Source of the DNA: Burkholderiales bacterium PBB6
Lineage (GTDB): Bacteria > Pseudomonadota > Gammaproteobacteria > Burkholderiales > Burkholderiaceae_C
Direction: 5' to 3'
Assembly: GCA_002255925.1 (NCBI GenBank)
Contig: NKIH01000001.1
Coordinates: 186,001-250,000 of the forward strand
DNA: 64,000 nucleotides
The position numbers and the translations under genes are program-made. Positions 34,192-41,981 of this stretch are shown one piece after another (position 1 is the first letter of the stretch; the number at the start of each line of letters is the position of its first letter). The notes under the pieces are model-generated. The model searched no databases. It saw only the letters and a list, made by a program, of their open reading frames with translations, and was not told where the DNA came from.

Positions 34192-35400
34192 TCAGAGCGT
34201 GAGCCACTTCTGGAGATGGCGCTGCACCGCTGCGTTGTCCAGCAGGTTCATGTGGCCGCAGCCCTTGGCCACGAACGTACGCGAAGGCGGAAACCCCAGC
34301 GCTCGGCTGGATTGCCGATGCCGGCCCAGGGCGCTGTCGATCGTCACCAGGCCGTCGCCCAGCCAGGCCGGCGCCAGGCTGCCAGCCACCGCATAGCTGG
34401 CCACGCCCGCTGGCAAGGGCACGGGGGTGCGCTGGTCACGGCCCACATGGCGCTGGGCATGGCGGATGTCTGACGTCAGCAGGTTGCCGTAGCGCAGATC
34501 AGTGATGCCGGCGCTGCGCAGGCCCGCCAGCCGGGTGAACGGCATCAGGTAAGGGCTGAGCGACAGGGCCTGATGCACCCAACTGCCTGCCTGCTCCAGC
34601 GGCGCGCCGTGGTGGGGTGTGCCCAGACACACCAGCTGGCGCACCTGCGCGGGCCAGGCCATGCCTGCGGCCTGCGCCTGCTGCAGGGCACTGCGCAGCA
34701 CCAGCCCGCCCATGCTGTGGCCCAGCAAGGCCACCGAGGCCACGGGCACAGGCCAAGCCGCCAGGCAACGCTCAAGGTGCTGCGCCAGCGCCAGGCCGTT
34801 GGCCGATATGTGCAGCCCGCTGTTGTAGCGCGCATAAACGGGCGACCAGCCGGCTGCTGCCAGCATCTGCCCGTGATCATGGCCCTGGTGCGTCCATTGC
34901 AGGTCGTTCATGCACAGGCCGTGCACCAGCACCAGCACATGCGGCGTGGCGGGCGTATCGGCCGGGCGACGGTGCAGGCCCATCGTCAAGGCCAGCGGGT
35001 TGTCAGTGGCTGCCAGGTGATCACCCAGCACGCCGTTCAGCGCCGCCAGCACGGCCAGGCGGCGCTGCGGAGGCGCCGCACCGTCGGTCGCTGCGACGGC
35101 GGTGTCGTCGTCTGGCAGCGCTGCCAGCGTGCGCTGCGCCAGGGCCAGTGCGGCGTCCAGGCCCGTGCCCACCCAGTGCGTGGTGTTGCGGATGCTGCGG
35201 TACACAAAGCCCGTCAGGCCAGTGGTGCGTGTGTCCGCCACCTTGCCGAGCGGCGGCGCCAGGCTCACCACCCGCTGGTGCACGCTTTCCACCATGCCGG
35301 TGACGCCCTGGGTGCCTTCCACGGCCAGCCGAACGCCGCCGCGCAGGTCAGACAAGGCCGACAAGGCGGTGGTGACTGGGCGTTTGCCTGGTTTTTTCAT
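34192..35400 (-). CDS. Lipase/esterase-like alpha/beta hydrolase (PGAP1-like)
   Basis: I use the ATG at 35400 because GGGGGAA precedes it; an upstream in-frame ATG gives an unlikely Cys/Arg-rich extension. The 402-residue protein carries 'VLVLVHGLCMNDLQW' (oxyanion region) and the nucleophile elbow 'LLGHSMGGLVLRSAL' with S229. Downstream are 'QLVCLGTPHHGAPLEQAG', a likely acid 'DGLVTIDSAL' and a late His in 'GCGHMNLL'. This is the arrangement of PGAP1-like esterases and triacylglycerol lipases. No signal peptide is evident, so it is probably intracellular or membrane-associated through its N-terminal amphipathic region. Confidence 0.85.
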   Translation of the reverse strand: MKKPGKRPVTTALSALSDLRGGVRLAVEGTQGVTGMVESVHQRVVSLAPPLGKVADTRTTGLTGFVYRSIRNTTHWVGTGLDAALALAQRTLAALPDDDTAVAATDGAAPPQRRLAVLAALNGVLGDHLAATDNPLALTMGLHRRPADTPATPHVLVLVHGLCMNDLQWTHQGHDHGQMLAAAGWSPVYARYNSGLHISANGLALAQHLERCLAAWPVPVASVALLGHSMGGLVLRSALQQAQAAGMAWPAQVRQLVCLGTPHHGAPLEQAGSWVHQALSLSPYLMPFTRLAGLRSAGITDLRYGNLLTSDIRHAQRHVGRDQRTPVPLPAGVASYAVAGSLAPAWLGDGLVTIDSALGRHRQSSRALGFPPSRTFVAKGCGHMNLLDNAAVQRHLQKWLTL

Positions 35401-35566
35401 GCGATGTTCCCCCGGCAGACAAGGCTTGCCTGCGTCGTCGGCATCATGCCTGCACCGGGCTGGCGGCAGTGACATCGCAGCACCGCTCACAGCTGATTTC
35501 AGGTTTTTACATTCAATGATCGGAATTGCGGCTCAACAGCTGGCCAGTTCGGTCGATAGTCGGGGC

Positions 35567-35872
35567 ATGTCTACATCAGCCATCTCCAGCATCCCGTCCA
35601 CGGGCCTGAGTGCCAACCAGGCACGGTTGAGTGTGGCGGCCCACAACATCGCCAACGCCAGCACCGAAGGCTTCAAGCGCCAGGAGGTGCATCAGGAAGC
35701 GCGGCCGGACGGTGGTGTGCGTGCCAGCGTGCGCCAGACCGAACAGGCCCAGACGGACATCGCGCAAGACGTGGTGGAGCAGAAAGTGGCGCTCTACAAC
35801 GCCAAAGCCAACGTGCAGGTCATCCGCACCGGTGACCGCATGCTGGGCAGCCTGCTCGACATCAGCGTCTGA
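35567..35872 (+). CDS. Small flagellar rod/hook-like protein
   Basis: The 101-residue product matches the conserved ends of flagellar axial proteins. The N-terminal part 'GLSANQARLSVAAHNIANAS' is the rod-protein motif, and the C-terminal part 'DVVEQKVALYNAKANVQVIR' resembles the end of FlgB/FlgC/FlgG. The middle domain of those proteins is almost absent. No other rod, hook or basal-body gene is in this part of the window. An earlier in-frame ATG at 35516 would add 17 residues. It may be an accessory rod-like protein kept outside the flagellar operons. Confidence 0.72.
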   Translation: MSTSAISSIPSTGLSANQARLSVAAHNIANASTEGFKRQEVHQEARPDGGVRASVRQTEQAQTDIAQDVVEQKVALYNAKANVQVIRTGDRMLGSLLDISV

Positions 35873-35970
35873 AACGGCGAGCCTGCCAGCCTGCGAGCGA
35901 ACAAGGCGCTCACCCACAATCGCAGCTTCTAGTTCCTTTGCTGCGGCTGCCTGCCGTGGCCGCACCGCCC

Positions 35971-36291
35971 GTGAACACCGCCGCCCTGCAAGCCACCCTG
36001 CGCCAGTTCGCCGCTGACCGCCAGTGGCAGCCCTTTCACACCCCGAAAAACCTCAGCACTGCGTTGATGGTGGAAGCGGCCGAACTGGCCGAGATCTTCC
36101 AGTGGCTGACGCCGGAGCAATCGATGGCCACGCGTAATGACCCGTTGGTGCACGAACAGGTGTGCGACGAGGTGGCGGATGTGTTGCTCTACCTGCTTCA
36201 GATCGCCGACCATGCGGGGGTGGACCTGGAGGCCGCGGTGGCAGCCAAGTTGCGCAAGAACGCGGTGAAGCACCCGGTGCCGGGCGGCTGA
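35971..36291 (+). CDS. MazG-like nucleotide pyrophosphohydrolase (dCTPase type)
   Basis: The GTG at 35971 gives 106 residues starting 'VNTAALQATLRQF'; a TTG at 35938 is an alternative, and neither has a clear ribosome-binding site. The core 'EAAELAEIFQWL' and 'DEVADVLLYLLQIAD' are the metal-binding acidic helices of all-alpha NTP pyrophosphatases, and 'HTPKNLSTALMVEAAEL' is typical of the DCTPP1/RS21-C6 branch. It likely removes non-canonical or excess nucleoside triphosphates to protect DNA synthesis. It converges on the DHFR-family gene. Confidence 0.88.
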   Translation: MNTAALQATLRQFAADRQWQPFHTPKNLSTALMVEAAELAEIFQWLTPEQSMATRNDPLVHEQVCDEVADVLLYLLQIADHAGVDLEAAVAAKLRKNAVKHPVPGG

Positions 36292-36313
36292 CAACGAGCG
36301 CCAGCCAACCGGT

Positions 36314-36949
36314 TCACGCTTGCTGACGAACGTAGCGCAAGTGGGTGGCTGCCTGGCCGTGAAGCACGTTGTCGATCCGGAATGTCGAAGCCGGCTCCCC
36401 CAGGTTCTCGAAAAGACGGCGCCCACTTCCGAACAGTACGGGCGCCAACGCGATCTCCAACTCATCGATGGCGTTCAGCTTGAGGTACTGCTGGATCACA
36501 TCAGCGCCACCCGCAATTCGAATGTCTCGACCACCCGCTGATGCGCGGGCGAGTTCCAAGGCGCGCTCCGGCCCGTCATTGACGAAGTAGAACGTTGTTC
36601 CCCCCGGGCGAACCCAGGGTTCACGCTTCTGATTGGTGAGCACATACACCGGTGTGTGAAAGGGCGCCTCCTCGGGCCAGACACGTTCACCTTGATCAAA
36701 CATGCGCTTGCCCATGATGTTGGCGCCAATGCGCTCGCTGGTTCGTCGAGCCAGTTCGTTCTCGGCGCCGGTTTCTCCACCCGGTCCAAGTTTCAGGTTG
36801 TCGCGCATGTGCTGCTGTTTGAGCAGCCAACTCATCAATGCGCCCCACTTTGCGCCCCAGTTCTTGTAACCCGGGTTCTCCATGGTCATCCCGTCGGGGG
36901 CGAGGTAGCCATCCAGGCTGAGACCCACGTTGACGAATACTTTGCTCAT
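36314..36949 (-). CDS. Dihydrofolate-reductase-family (RibD C-terminal-like) reductase
   Basis: This 211-residue protein has the family start 'KVFVNVGLSLDGYLAPDG', a central 'NIMGKRMFDQGE', 'VYVLTNQKREPWVRPGGTTF', the nucleotide-binding 'GRDIRIAGGADVIQQYL' and the closing 'IALAPVLFGSGRRLF'. These fit the large group of NADPH-dependent RibD-C/DHFR-like reductases of unknown substrate. It is unlikely to be the essential folate enzyme. Base composition is visibly less GC-rich than the neighbours, a hint of later acquisition. Confidence 0.88.
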   Translation of the reverse strand: MSKVFVNVGLSLDGYLAPDGMTMENPGYKNWGAKWGALMSWLLKQQHMRDNLKLGPGGETGAENELARRTSERIGANIMGKRMFDQGERVWPEEAPFHTPVYVLTNQKREPWVRPGGTTFYFVNDGPERALELARASAGGRDIRIAGGADVIQQYLKLNAIDELEIALAPVLFGSGRRLFENLGEPASTFRIDNVLHGQAATHLRYVRQQA

Positions 36950-37188
36950 GGCAATCCTTTGGCTAAAAGGCGGAGGCTGGCGGGGTCATTGCTCAAATGG
37001 CTCAGCACCACCTGTGCGTTGCCCACTTTGCCCTGCTGCCTTGGCAGGTGCAAGCCCCGGTGACAGGCACGAACGAACCTTGCGCCTGCCGGCCACAACC
37101 ACACCCATGCGACACTGCCCGCCCCCGGGCTGACCGCTGCGTCACAGGCCACTGAAGTGCCACCGGTGTTGTTCTGGAGACCCTGCGC

Positions 37189-38118
37189 GTGACCCGTTGG
37201 CAAGCTGATGCCCTGTTGATTTCCGTGGCCCTGATCTGGGGCTTTGCGTTCGTGCCGCAGGCCTGGGGCATGGAGCACCTCGGCCCGTTTGCCTTCACCG
37301 GCCTGCGCTTTGCGCTGGGTGCGCTGGTGGTGGCGCCGCTGGCTTGGCGTGAATGGCGGCAACCCAAGGTGCACGCGGTGGCCACTGCCCGCGGCTGGGC
37401 CGCGATGGCGGGTCTGGGCAGTCTGATCTTTCTGGGTGCGGGCCTGCAACAGGTGGGCTTGCTCACCACCAGTGCCACCAATGCCGGCTTCCTCACGGCC
37501 TTGTATGTGCCGATGGTGCCGGTGCTGGGCTGGCTGTTTTTTGGCCGCAAGCCGCATTGGGTGGTGTGGCCGGCCGCATTGGCCTGCGTGGTGGGCACCT
37601 GGCTGCTGGCAGGCCACCAGGGCAGTGACACCACCACCTTCGTCGTGGGTGATTTGTGGGTGCTGGGCAGCAGCCTGCCCTGGGCACTGCATGTGGCGCT
37701 GGTGGGCTGGGTATCGGCCCGCTGGAATGTGGGTTATGTGCTGGCCTTGGTGCAGTTCATCGTCTGCAGCGTGCTCGCGTTGGCGGTGTCGCTGGTGATC
37801 GAGCCCTGGTCGTGGGAGGCCATCCAGGGCGCCGGCTGGGCGATTCTGTACACCGGCGCGGTGTCGGTGGGCATTGGCTACACCGGCCAGGTCGTGGCGC
37901 AACGCCATACCCATGCCTCGGACGCGGCGCTCATCATGTCGAGCGAAACCGTGTTCGCCGCCCTGTTTGGCGCCCTGCTGATGGGCGACCGCCTCACACC
38001 CAGCGGCTGGCTCGGGTGCGGTCTGATCCTGGTAGCCATCGTGGTGTCGCAGTGGCTGCCGCTGCGCCAGAGCGGCAATGGCCACGGCGCATCTGAGGCG
38101 GAAGCCTCACGTCCCTGA
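37189..38118 (+). CDS. EamA/DMT-superfamily transporter
   Basis: The GTG start gives a 309-residue protein with about ten membrane helices arranged as two repeats of five. Recognisable EamA segments are 'ISVALIWGFAFVPQ', 'GPFAFTGLRFALGALVV', 'TNAGFLTALYVPMVPVLGW' in the first half and 'AALIMSSETVFAALFGALL' in the second. Members export amino acids or other metabolites; the substrate cannot be told from sequence. It is monocistronic. Confidence 0.9.
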   Translation: MTRWQADALLISVALIWGFAFVPQAWGMEHLGPFAFTGLRFALGALVVAPLAWREWRQPKVHAVATARGWAAMAGLGSLIFLGAGLQQVGLLTTSATNAGFLTALYVPMVPVLGWLFFGRKPHWVVWPAALACVVGTWLLAGHQGSDTTTFVVGDLWVLGSSLPWALHVALVGWVSARWNVGYVLALVQFIVCSVLALAVSLVIEPWSWEAIQGAGWAILYTGAVSVGIGYTGQVVAQRHTHASDAALIMSSETVFAALFGALLMGDRLTPSGWLGCGLILVAIVVSQWLPLRQSGNGHGASEAEASRP

Positions 38119-38127
38119 GCGAAACGC

Positions 38128-38535
38128 TCAGTTGGCGTTCACGGCTGGGCGATTCACCTCGATCAGATAGCTGATCAGGTAGGCCACGCCAATCGCCATC
38201 GGAATGCCGGCCCACACCGCCGAGGCGAGGTCTTCGTTGAACACCAGCGCACCGGCCACCGCCACACCCACCAGCAGAAACAGCAGGCCCCGGCGCAGGA
38301 TGGTGGCCGGCCCGCAGATGCGAGAGGCCTTGCGCCCTTGCTCGAACAGCTCTGGCGGCAGAGGCGGCACTTCCAGCCCGCGCTCCAGCATCAGCATGCG
38401 TTCCTTGTGCAACAACTCCAGCATGATGCGTTTCTTGCGGTAGTCCATCATGATGGCCAGCATGGCCATGCTGATGCCCATGACCATCGCGATGATCGGG
38501 ATCAGGAAGGGAATGATGTGCTTGAGTTCGGTCAT
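38128..38535 (-). CDS. DUF6249-like membrane protein
   Basis: The 135-residue protein has an N-terminal membrane helix ('IIPFLIPIIAMVMGISMAML'), a basic segment with 'KKRIMLELLHKERMLMLERG' and 'PPLPPELFEQG', and two more helices near the C-terminus. This layout matches the DUF6249 family, often encoded beside ECF sigma factors. AAGGAG precedes the ATG. It diverges from the sigma factor gene 138 bp away, so both may be under one control region. Its role is unknown. Confidence 0.75.
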   Translation of the reverse strand: MTELKHIIPFLIPIIAMVMGISMAMLAIMMDYRKKRIMLELLHKERMLMLERGLEVPPLPPELFEQGRKASRICGPATILRRGLLFLLVGVAVAGALVFNEDLASAVWAGIPMAIGVAYLISYLIEVNRPAVNAN

Positions 38536-38673
38536 GTCAGCGCTCCTTGCAGCCGTGTTGGCGTCGTGATGCGGTTGATACCCGGGAATCAGCTTGATGG
38601 TTTCAGCCCAGGCACAAAAAATTTTTGTGGGGCCAGGTGAAACCTGTTCGACAAGGCCAAGGTATCAACCCGC

Positions 38674-39291
38674 ATGCGTGACCGGATCGAGCCCCCTGCC
38701 CCCAGCGCTGCAGCCGCCCGCGATGCGGACATCTGCGCCTTGCTGGCCGCCGGTGACTTGACGATGGCGTTCGATCTGCTGATGCGACGCTACGAGCGGC
38801 ATCTGCACCACCTGTGCCTGGCCCTGCTGCGCCGGCCCGAACTGGCCAGTGAGGCCACGCAAGACGCCCTGGTGCGCATCTGGCGGGCGCTGCCCAGCTA
38901 CAACACCGCACTGGGGGCTCCATCAACATGGATGTACGCCATCACGCGCAACCGCTGCCTGAGCTTGCTGGCGAAGCCTGACCTGCGAGTTGAATCATTG
39001 AGCGATGAGGATGTGGCCTTTCAAGCCGAGCAATTGAGCAACCCATCGGAAACAGACAACACCGCAGACAGCCAGCAGGTGCTTCAACAACTGATCGGGC
39101 AATTGCCGGACGCCCAGCAGCAATGCCTGCGCCTGTTCTATTTTGAAGAGCGCCAGGTGGCTGAAGTGGCCCTGATGCTGGGGCAGCCGGAGAACACCGT
39201 GAAGACGCACCTGCACCGCGCCCGCGCCAACCTGAAACACCAACTGCAACAACATGGCCTGGCCGATCCGGCACTGTGGCTGGGCCACTGA
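38674..39291 (+). CDS. ECF-family RNA polymerase sigma factor
   Basis: This 205-residue protein has sigma region 2 ('AFDLLMRRYERHLHHLCLAL' through 'ATQDALVRIWRALPSY' and 'STWMYAITRNRCLSLL') and region 4 ('LPDAQQQCLRLFYFEERQVA' with the helix-turn-helix 'EVALMLGQPENTVKTHLHRA'). It would direct transcription to a small regulon. The gene 32 bp downstream encodes a one- or two-helix membrane protein in the place usually held by an anti-sigma factor. Confidence 0.93.
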   Translation: MRDRIEPPAPSAAAARDADICALLAAGDLTMAFDLLMRRYERHLHHLCLALLRRPELASEATQDALVRIWRALPSYNTALGAPSTWMYAITRNRCLSLLAKPDLRVESLSDEDVAFQAEQLSNPSETDNTADSQQVLQQLIGQLPDAQQQCLRLFYFEERQVAEVALMLGQPENTVKTHLHRARANLKHQLQQHGLADPALWLGH

Positions 39292-39323
39292 GCCCCTGTT
39301 GTTGCACGCACCGAGGCCAGACC

Positions 39324-39761
39324 ATGTCACTGCCACATGACCCCTTTGACCCCGCCCTGGACGCTGCGCTGGACGTGGCCCTGACGCAGGCGCTGAAGGC
39401 ACCGCCTGTTTCGCCCACCTTGCAGGCCAGTGTCTGGCAGCGCATTGCCATGGAACAGGCTCAGGAGCTGGCCACCCGAAAAGCCGCTGCCGAAGCCGAA
39501 TGGCAGATGGCCAGCCAGCAACTGGATCAGCAAAAGGTGCAAATGACCCGGGACACCCTGGCCATGGTGCTGGGCCTGGCCTTCACGGCGGGCACCGTGG
39601 TGGCTACCTTGGGCCCGGCCGTGATGGCGAATGCCGACTGGATCGATCCCGGTGCCCAAGGCGTGGTGCTGCCCGGCTTGGCCGTGCTGGTGGGCATGAC
39701 CGCTGGCGCGCTGGTGTGGATCGAGCGCCTGGGCTGGCCGAGGTGGTTGCGGCTGGGCTGA
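39324..39761 (+). CDS. Membrane protein downstream of the sigma factor, possible anti-sigma partner
   Basis: The ATG at 39324 gives 145 residues. The first ~75 are soluble, helical and charged ('SVWQRIAMEQAQELATRKAA'), followed by two hydrophobic helices ('LAMVLGLAFTAGTVVATLGP' and 'VLPGLAVLVGMTAGALVWIE'). It has no zinc-binding HxxxCxxC motif. Position directly after the ECF sigma gene and a cytoplasmic domain facing the sigma factor suggest an anti-sigma role, which is inference. Similar short proteins accompany DUF6249 and ECF genes elsewhere. Confidence 0.7.
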   Translation: MSLPHDPFDPALDAALDVALTQALKAPPVSPTLQASVWQRIAMEQAQELATRKAAAEAEWQMASQQLDQQKVQMTRDTLAMVLGLAFTAGTVVATLGPAVMANADWIDPGAQGVVLPGLAVLVGMTAGALVWIERLGWPRWLRLG

Positions 39762-39889
39762 AAGGGGCTGGAGCGGGTTGAAGTGCGCCAAAGTTGACGC
39801 CCGGTGGCCCAGAAGTTGTTTATCAACGGTTTCAGGGGCTCATCACGGGCGCTGTCGGCCTTCGCCTGCAATTTGACGTTGAATACGGC

Positions 39890-40375
39890 ATGGACCTGAT
39901 TCGCTCAGCTGGCCACCGGCCTTCCAGCCGCTTGTGGCTCTCGATCTGCACCGCCTGGATGGCCTTGAGCGCACACAGTGCCCACGCGGCCGACGCCGGC
40001 ACCGAAGAGTTCTTCCGCCGCAGCTCCAGTTGCGTGGCGGCGCTGAAAGCCGATGTGGCGCCGTTGATTGCCCGGTACAAGGCAGGCGCCACCCAAACCC
40101 GGCCCGACATCCTCAAGCTCACCGAGCTGGGCTTCACCTTCGCCGGCACGGCCTACCTGCGCGGTTTGCGCAACCCGCAGGCCGACACCCTGATGCAGGA
40201 CGCCGAGAAGGCGCAGAAGGCCCAGGGCACCGAGCAGCTCAAGGCCTTGTCGCAGGCCTGCCAGAGCGAGGGCCAGGCGCTCTACAGAAAAGCCAACTTC
40301 ATCGAGCGGGCGCTGGTGAAGAACAAGGCGCAATCGCGCGTGGAACACCTGCTGGGCCCGGAAGACAAGCGCTGA
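39890..40375 (+). CDS. Secreted protein of unknown function (161 aa)
   Basis: From the ATG at 39890 the protein starts with a long but plausible signal peptide ('RLWLSICTAWMALSAHSAHA' cut before 'ADAG', about residue 34). The mature part is mostly helical with one conserved-looking cysteine pair (in 'SSSCVAALKAD' and 'SQACQSEGQ') and a basic C-terminus. I do not recognise the family. An earlier in-frame ATG at 39794 lacks an export signal at its start. Confidence 0.65.
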   Translation: MDLIRSAGHRPSSRLWLSICTAWMALSAHSAHAADAGTEEFFRRSSSCVAALKADVAPLIARYKAGATQTRPDILKLTELGFTFAGTAYLRGLRNPQADTLMQDAEKAQKAQGTEQLKALSQACQSEGQALYRKANFIERALVKNKAQSRVEHLLGPEDKR

Positions 40376-40394
40376 TCACGGTGGACAAGGTGTC

Positions 40395-40417
40395 GTCAAG
40401 GCACAAACTTGTGGACA
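40395..40417 (+). repeat. 23-bp direct repeat, copy 1
   Basis: Identical over 23 bases to 40731-40753. The copy starts GTCAAGGCACAA and ends CTTGTGGACA, so each copy contains a DnaA-like core (TGTGGACA). Confidence 0.85.
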
Positions 40418-40730
40418 ACTTTTGAGCAACAGGCCGGTTATCCACAAGCCAAACGCCTTGTCCAAGGTTGATATCGAACCGTCCCTGCACAACCAAGGGC
40501 TGTCTTCACAGGGTTTGTTCAATTGCAAGCTGTTGATCTGAAAGTGAAAAACAGCCTTGTCCACAGATTTTGCCTTGCTCTACTAATACGACTACCCTTT
40601 TTCAGAGACTTCTCTTGTTGAATACAGGAAGAAGAAAAAACACGGGGGCGGGCTTTCAGCGCAGCTTTGGGGAAAACAGGGTGGGCTCCAAAGCTTGAAG
40701 AGGCTGGATTGAGCGGAGCCTGGAGGCGCT

Positions 40731-40753
40731 GTCAAGGCACAAACTTGTGGACA
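40731..40753 (+). repeat. 23-bp direct repeat, copy 2
   Basis: Exact second copy of 40395-40417, 336 bases downstream in the same orientation; the flanks differ. It carries the same TGTGGACA core. Confidence 0.85.
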
Positions 40754-41024
40754 GTCCTGGCACAAGCACGGGCTTGTCCACCGGCCTCAAGGGGTGCGCA
40801 GTAGTTGTTGTTGAACTGGTCCCGCCGTTGCAAGGGTGCGGCCCACATGCTTGTCCTGCTGGCAAGTGCTTGTCAGCGCTTGGAAAAACGGGGATATCCA
40901 CACAAAGAGGCGCCCTCTACTGCTATGACCTATTCAGATTTCCTTCAACTTCTTCAATCAATACAAGAGAAGAAAAAGCGAAGAAGAAATCTGGGAACGC
41001 CTGCAAAAGCGTTCGAAGGAAGCT

Positions 41025-41981
41025 TCAGAGGAAGTCTGGCCAGCTGAGCGAACGCAGGCTGTTGAAGCTGCGCGCTTCACCCGTCACCGGGTCATCGAAG
41101 CGGATGCTGCGAGCCAGCAACTGCAGAGGGCGGCTGTAGTCCGGCGCCACGCCCACAGGCGGTTCATCCTTCAGCACGGGGTAGATGCCGTCACCCAGCA
41201 GGGGCAGGCCCAGCGCATGCATGTGCACACGCAGCTGGTGCGTACGGCCCGTGTGCGGGCTGAGCTGGTAGTGGCCGATGGTCTGACCCTCGGATGCACC
41301 CGTGCCTGGCACCCGGCGCAACATGTCGATGTGGGTGATGGCATTGACCTCACCCGCCACCTCGGTCACCTGCATGAAGTGGGCATCGCTCGTGGCCAGG
41401 CGGCTGGCGCGGGTCATCGGCCATTGAAGATCGTCACGCACCGGAGCCAGGGCTTCATAGACCTTGTGCACCACCCGGTCGCGGAAGAGGGACTGGTAGG
41501 CGGCCCGGTCATCCGGCCGGATGCTGAAGATGACCACGCCGGCGGTTTCACGGTCGAGCCGGTGGATGGGCACCAGCGTATCGAGCCCGGTCTGCTTTTG
41601 AAGACGCGCCAGCAGGGTTTCGCGCGCATAGCGGCCCTTGGGCGTCATCGGCAGGAAATGCGGCTTGTCGACGACCAGCAACTGCTCATCGCGGAACAGG
41701 ATCTGGGCGTCGAAGGGAATGTGGGCCTCTGCCGGCAGTTCCCGCCAGTACCAGAGCGTGCTGTGGGGCCTGTAGGGCGCTTCGGGGGGCACGGGCAGGC
41801 CCTGGGCGTCCAGCACGTCTCCGCGGGCCATGCGGGCCTGCCAATCGGTCATCGAGACCGCTGGCAGCCGCCAGGCCAGGAATTCAGCCACGGTCAGCCA
41901 CGGGCCGGGCGACAAGGCCACGCAGCTGGCGCCCACGCCTTCGCGGGGGGCAGGGCGCCAGGCGGGGCGGGGCCGGCTCAT
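41025..41981 (-). CDS. RluA-family RNA pseudouridine synthase
   Basis: The 318-residue protein has the catalytic motif 'PIHRLDRETAGVVIFS' with Asp143 as the nucleophile, 'QLLVVDKPHFLPMTPKGR' before it and 'SPHTGRTHQLRVHMHALGLP' after it, all hallmarks of the RluA branch. The N-terminal ~85 residues include a short S4-like segment ('WQARMARGDVLDAQGLPV'). It isomerises uridines in rRNA or tRNA; the exact site cannot be told. Its ATG overlaps the stop of the trhO gene by four bases, making a two-gene RNA-modification operon. Confidence 0.9.
   Translation of the reverse strand: MSRPRPAWRPAPREGVGASCVALSPGPWLTVAEFLAWRLPAVSMTDWQARMARGDVLDAQGLPVPPEAPYRPHSTLWYWRELPAEAHIPFDAQILFRDEQLLVVDKPHFLPMTPKGRYARETLLARLQKQTGLDTLVPIHRLDRETAGVVIFSIRPDDRAAYQSLFRDRVVHKVYEALAPVRDDLQWPMTRASRLATSDAHFMQVTEVAGEVNAITHIDMLRRVPGTGASEGQTIGHYQLSPHTGRTHQLRVHMHALGLPLLGDGIYPVLKDEPPVGVAPDYSRPLQLLARSIRFDDPVTGEARSFNSLRSLSWPDFL

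Larger units (their letters stand above)
40381..40902. other. Cluster of DnaA-box-like sites (origin-like or DnaA-titration locus)
   Basis: A perfect DnaA box TTATCCACA is at 40438-40446. One-mismatch forms are TTGTCCACA at 40557-40565 and its complement TGTGGACAA at 40410-40418, and ATATCCACA at 40894-40902. Weaker ones are GTGGACAAG (40381-40389), TTGTCCAAG (about 40459-40467), TGTGGACAG (40746-40754) and TTGTCCACC (40774-40782). Such density within 520 bp is unlikely by chance in GC-rich DNA. Both orientations occur. No dnaA, dnaN, parAB or repA gene is in the window, so whether this is an origin, a datA-like sink or a control region is open. Confidence 0.6.
40376..41024. other. Non-coding, relatively AT-rich interval with origin-like features
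   Basis: No credible gene lies in these 649 bases; the one sizeable frame (40747-41139) has random composition and runs into the RluA-type gene. The interval holds the DnaA-box cluster, two copies of a 23-bp direct repeat, and two purine/pyrimidine-biased, A/T-rich tracts (about 40590-40640 and 40920-41010) that contrast with the GC-rich surroundings. Confidence 0.75.

Noticed and set aside
36946..38085. Minus-strand frame of 379 codons
   Set aside because: It mirrors the EamA transporter gene and has a His/Gln-rich shadow composition; the transporter frame has ten convincing membrane helices.
40381..40902. Firm call of chromosomal oriC
   Set aside because: DnaA boxes are present, but dnaA, dnaN, gyrB, parAB and repA are not in the window and skew data cannot be computed here. 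I keep it as origin-like only.
40747..41139. Possible 130-residue protein in the DnaA-box region
   Set aside because: Random, Lys/Ser/Cys-rich text without domain or ribosome-binding site, and it overlaps the RluA-type gene.
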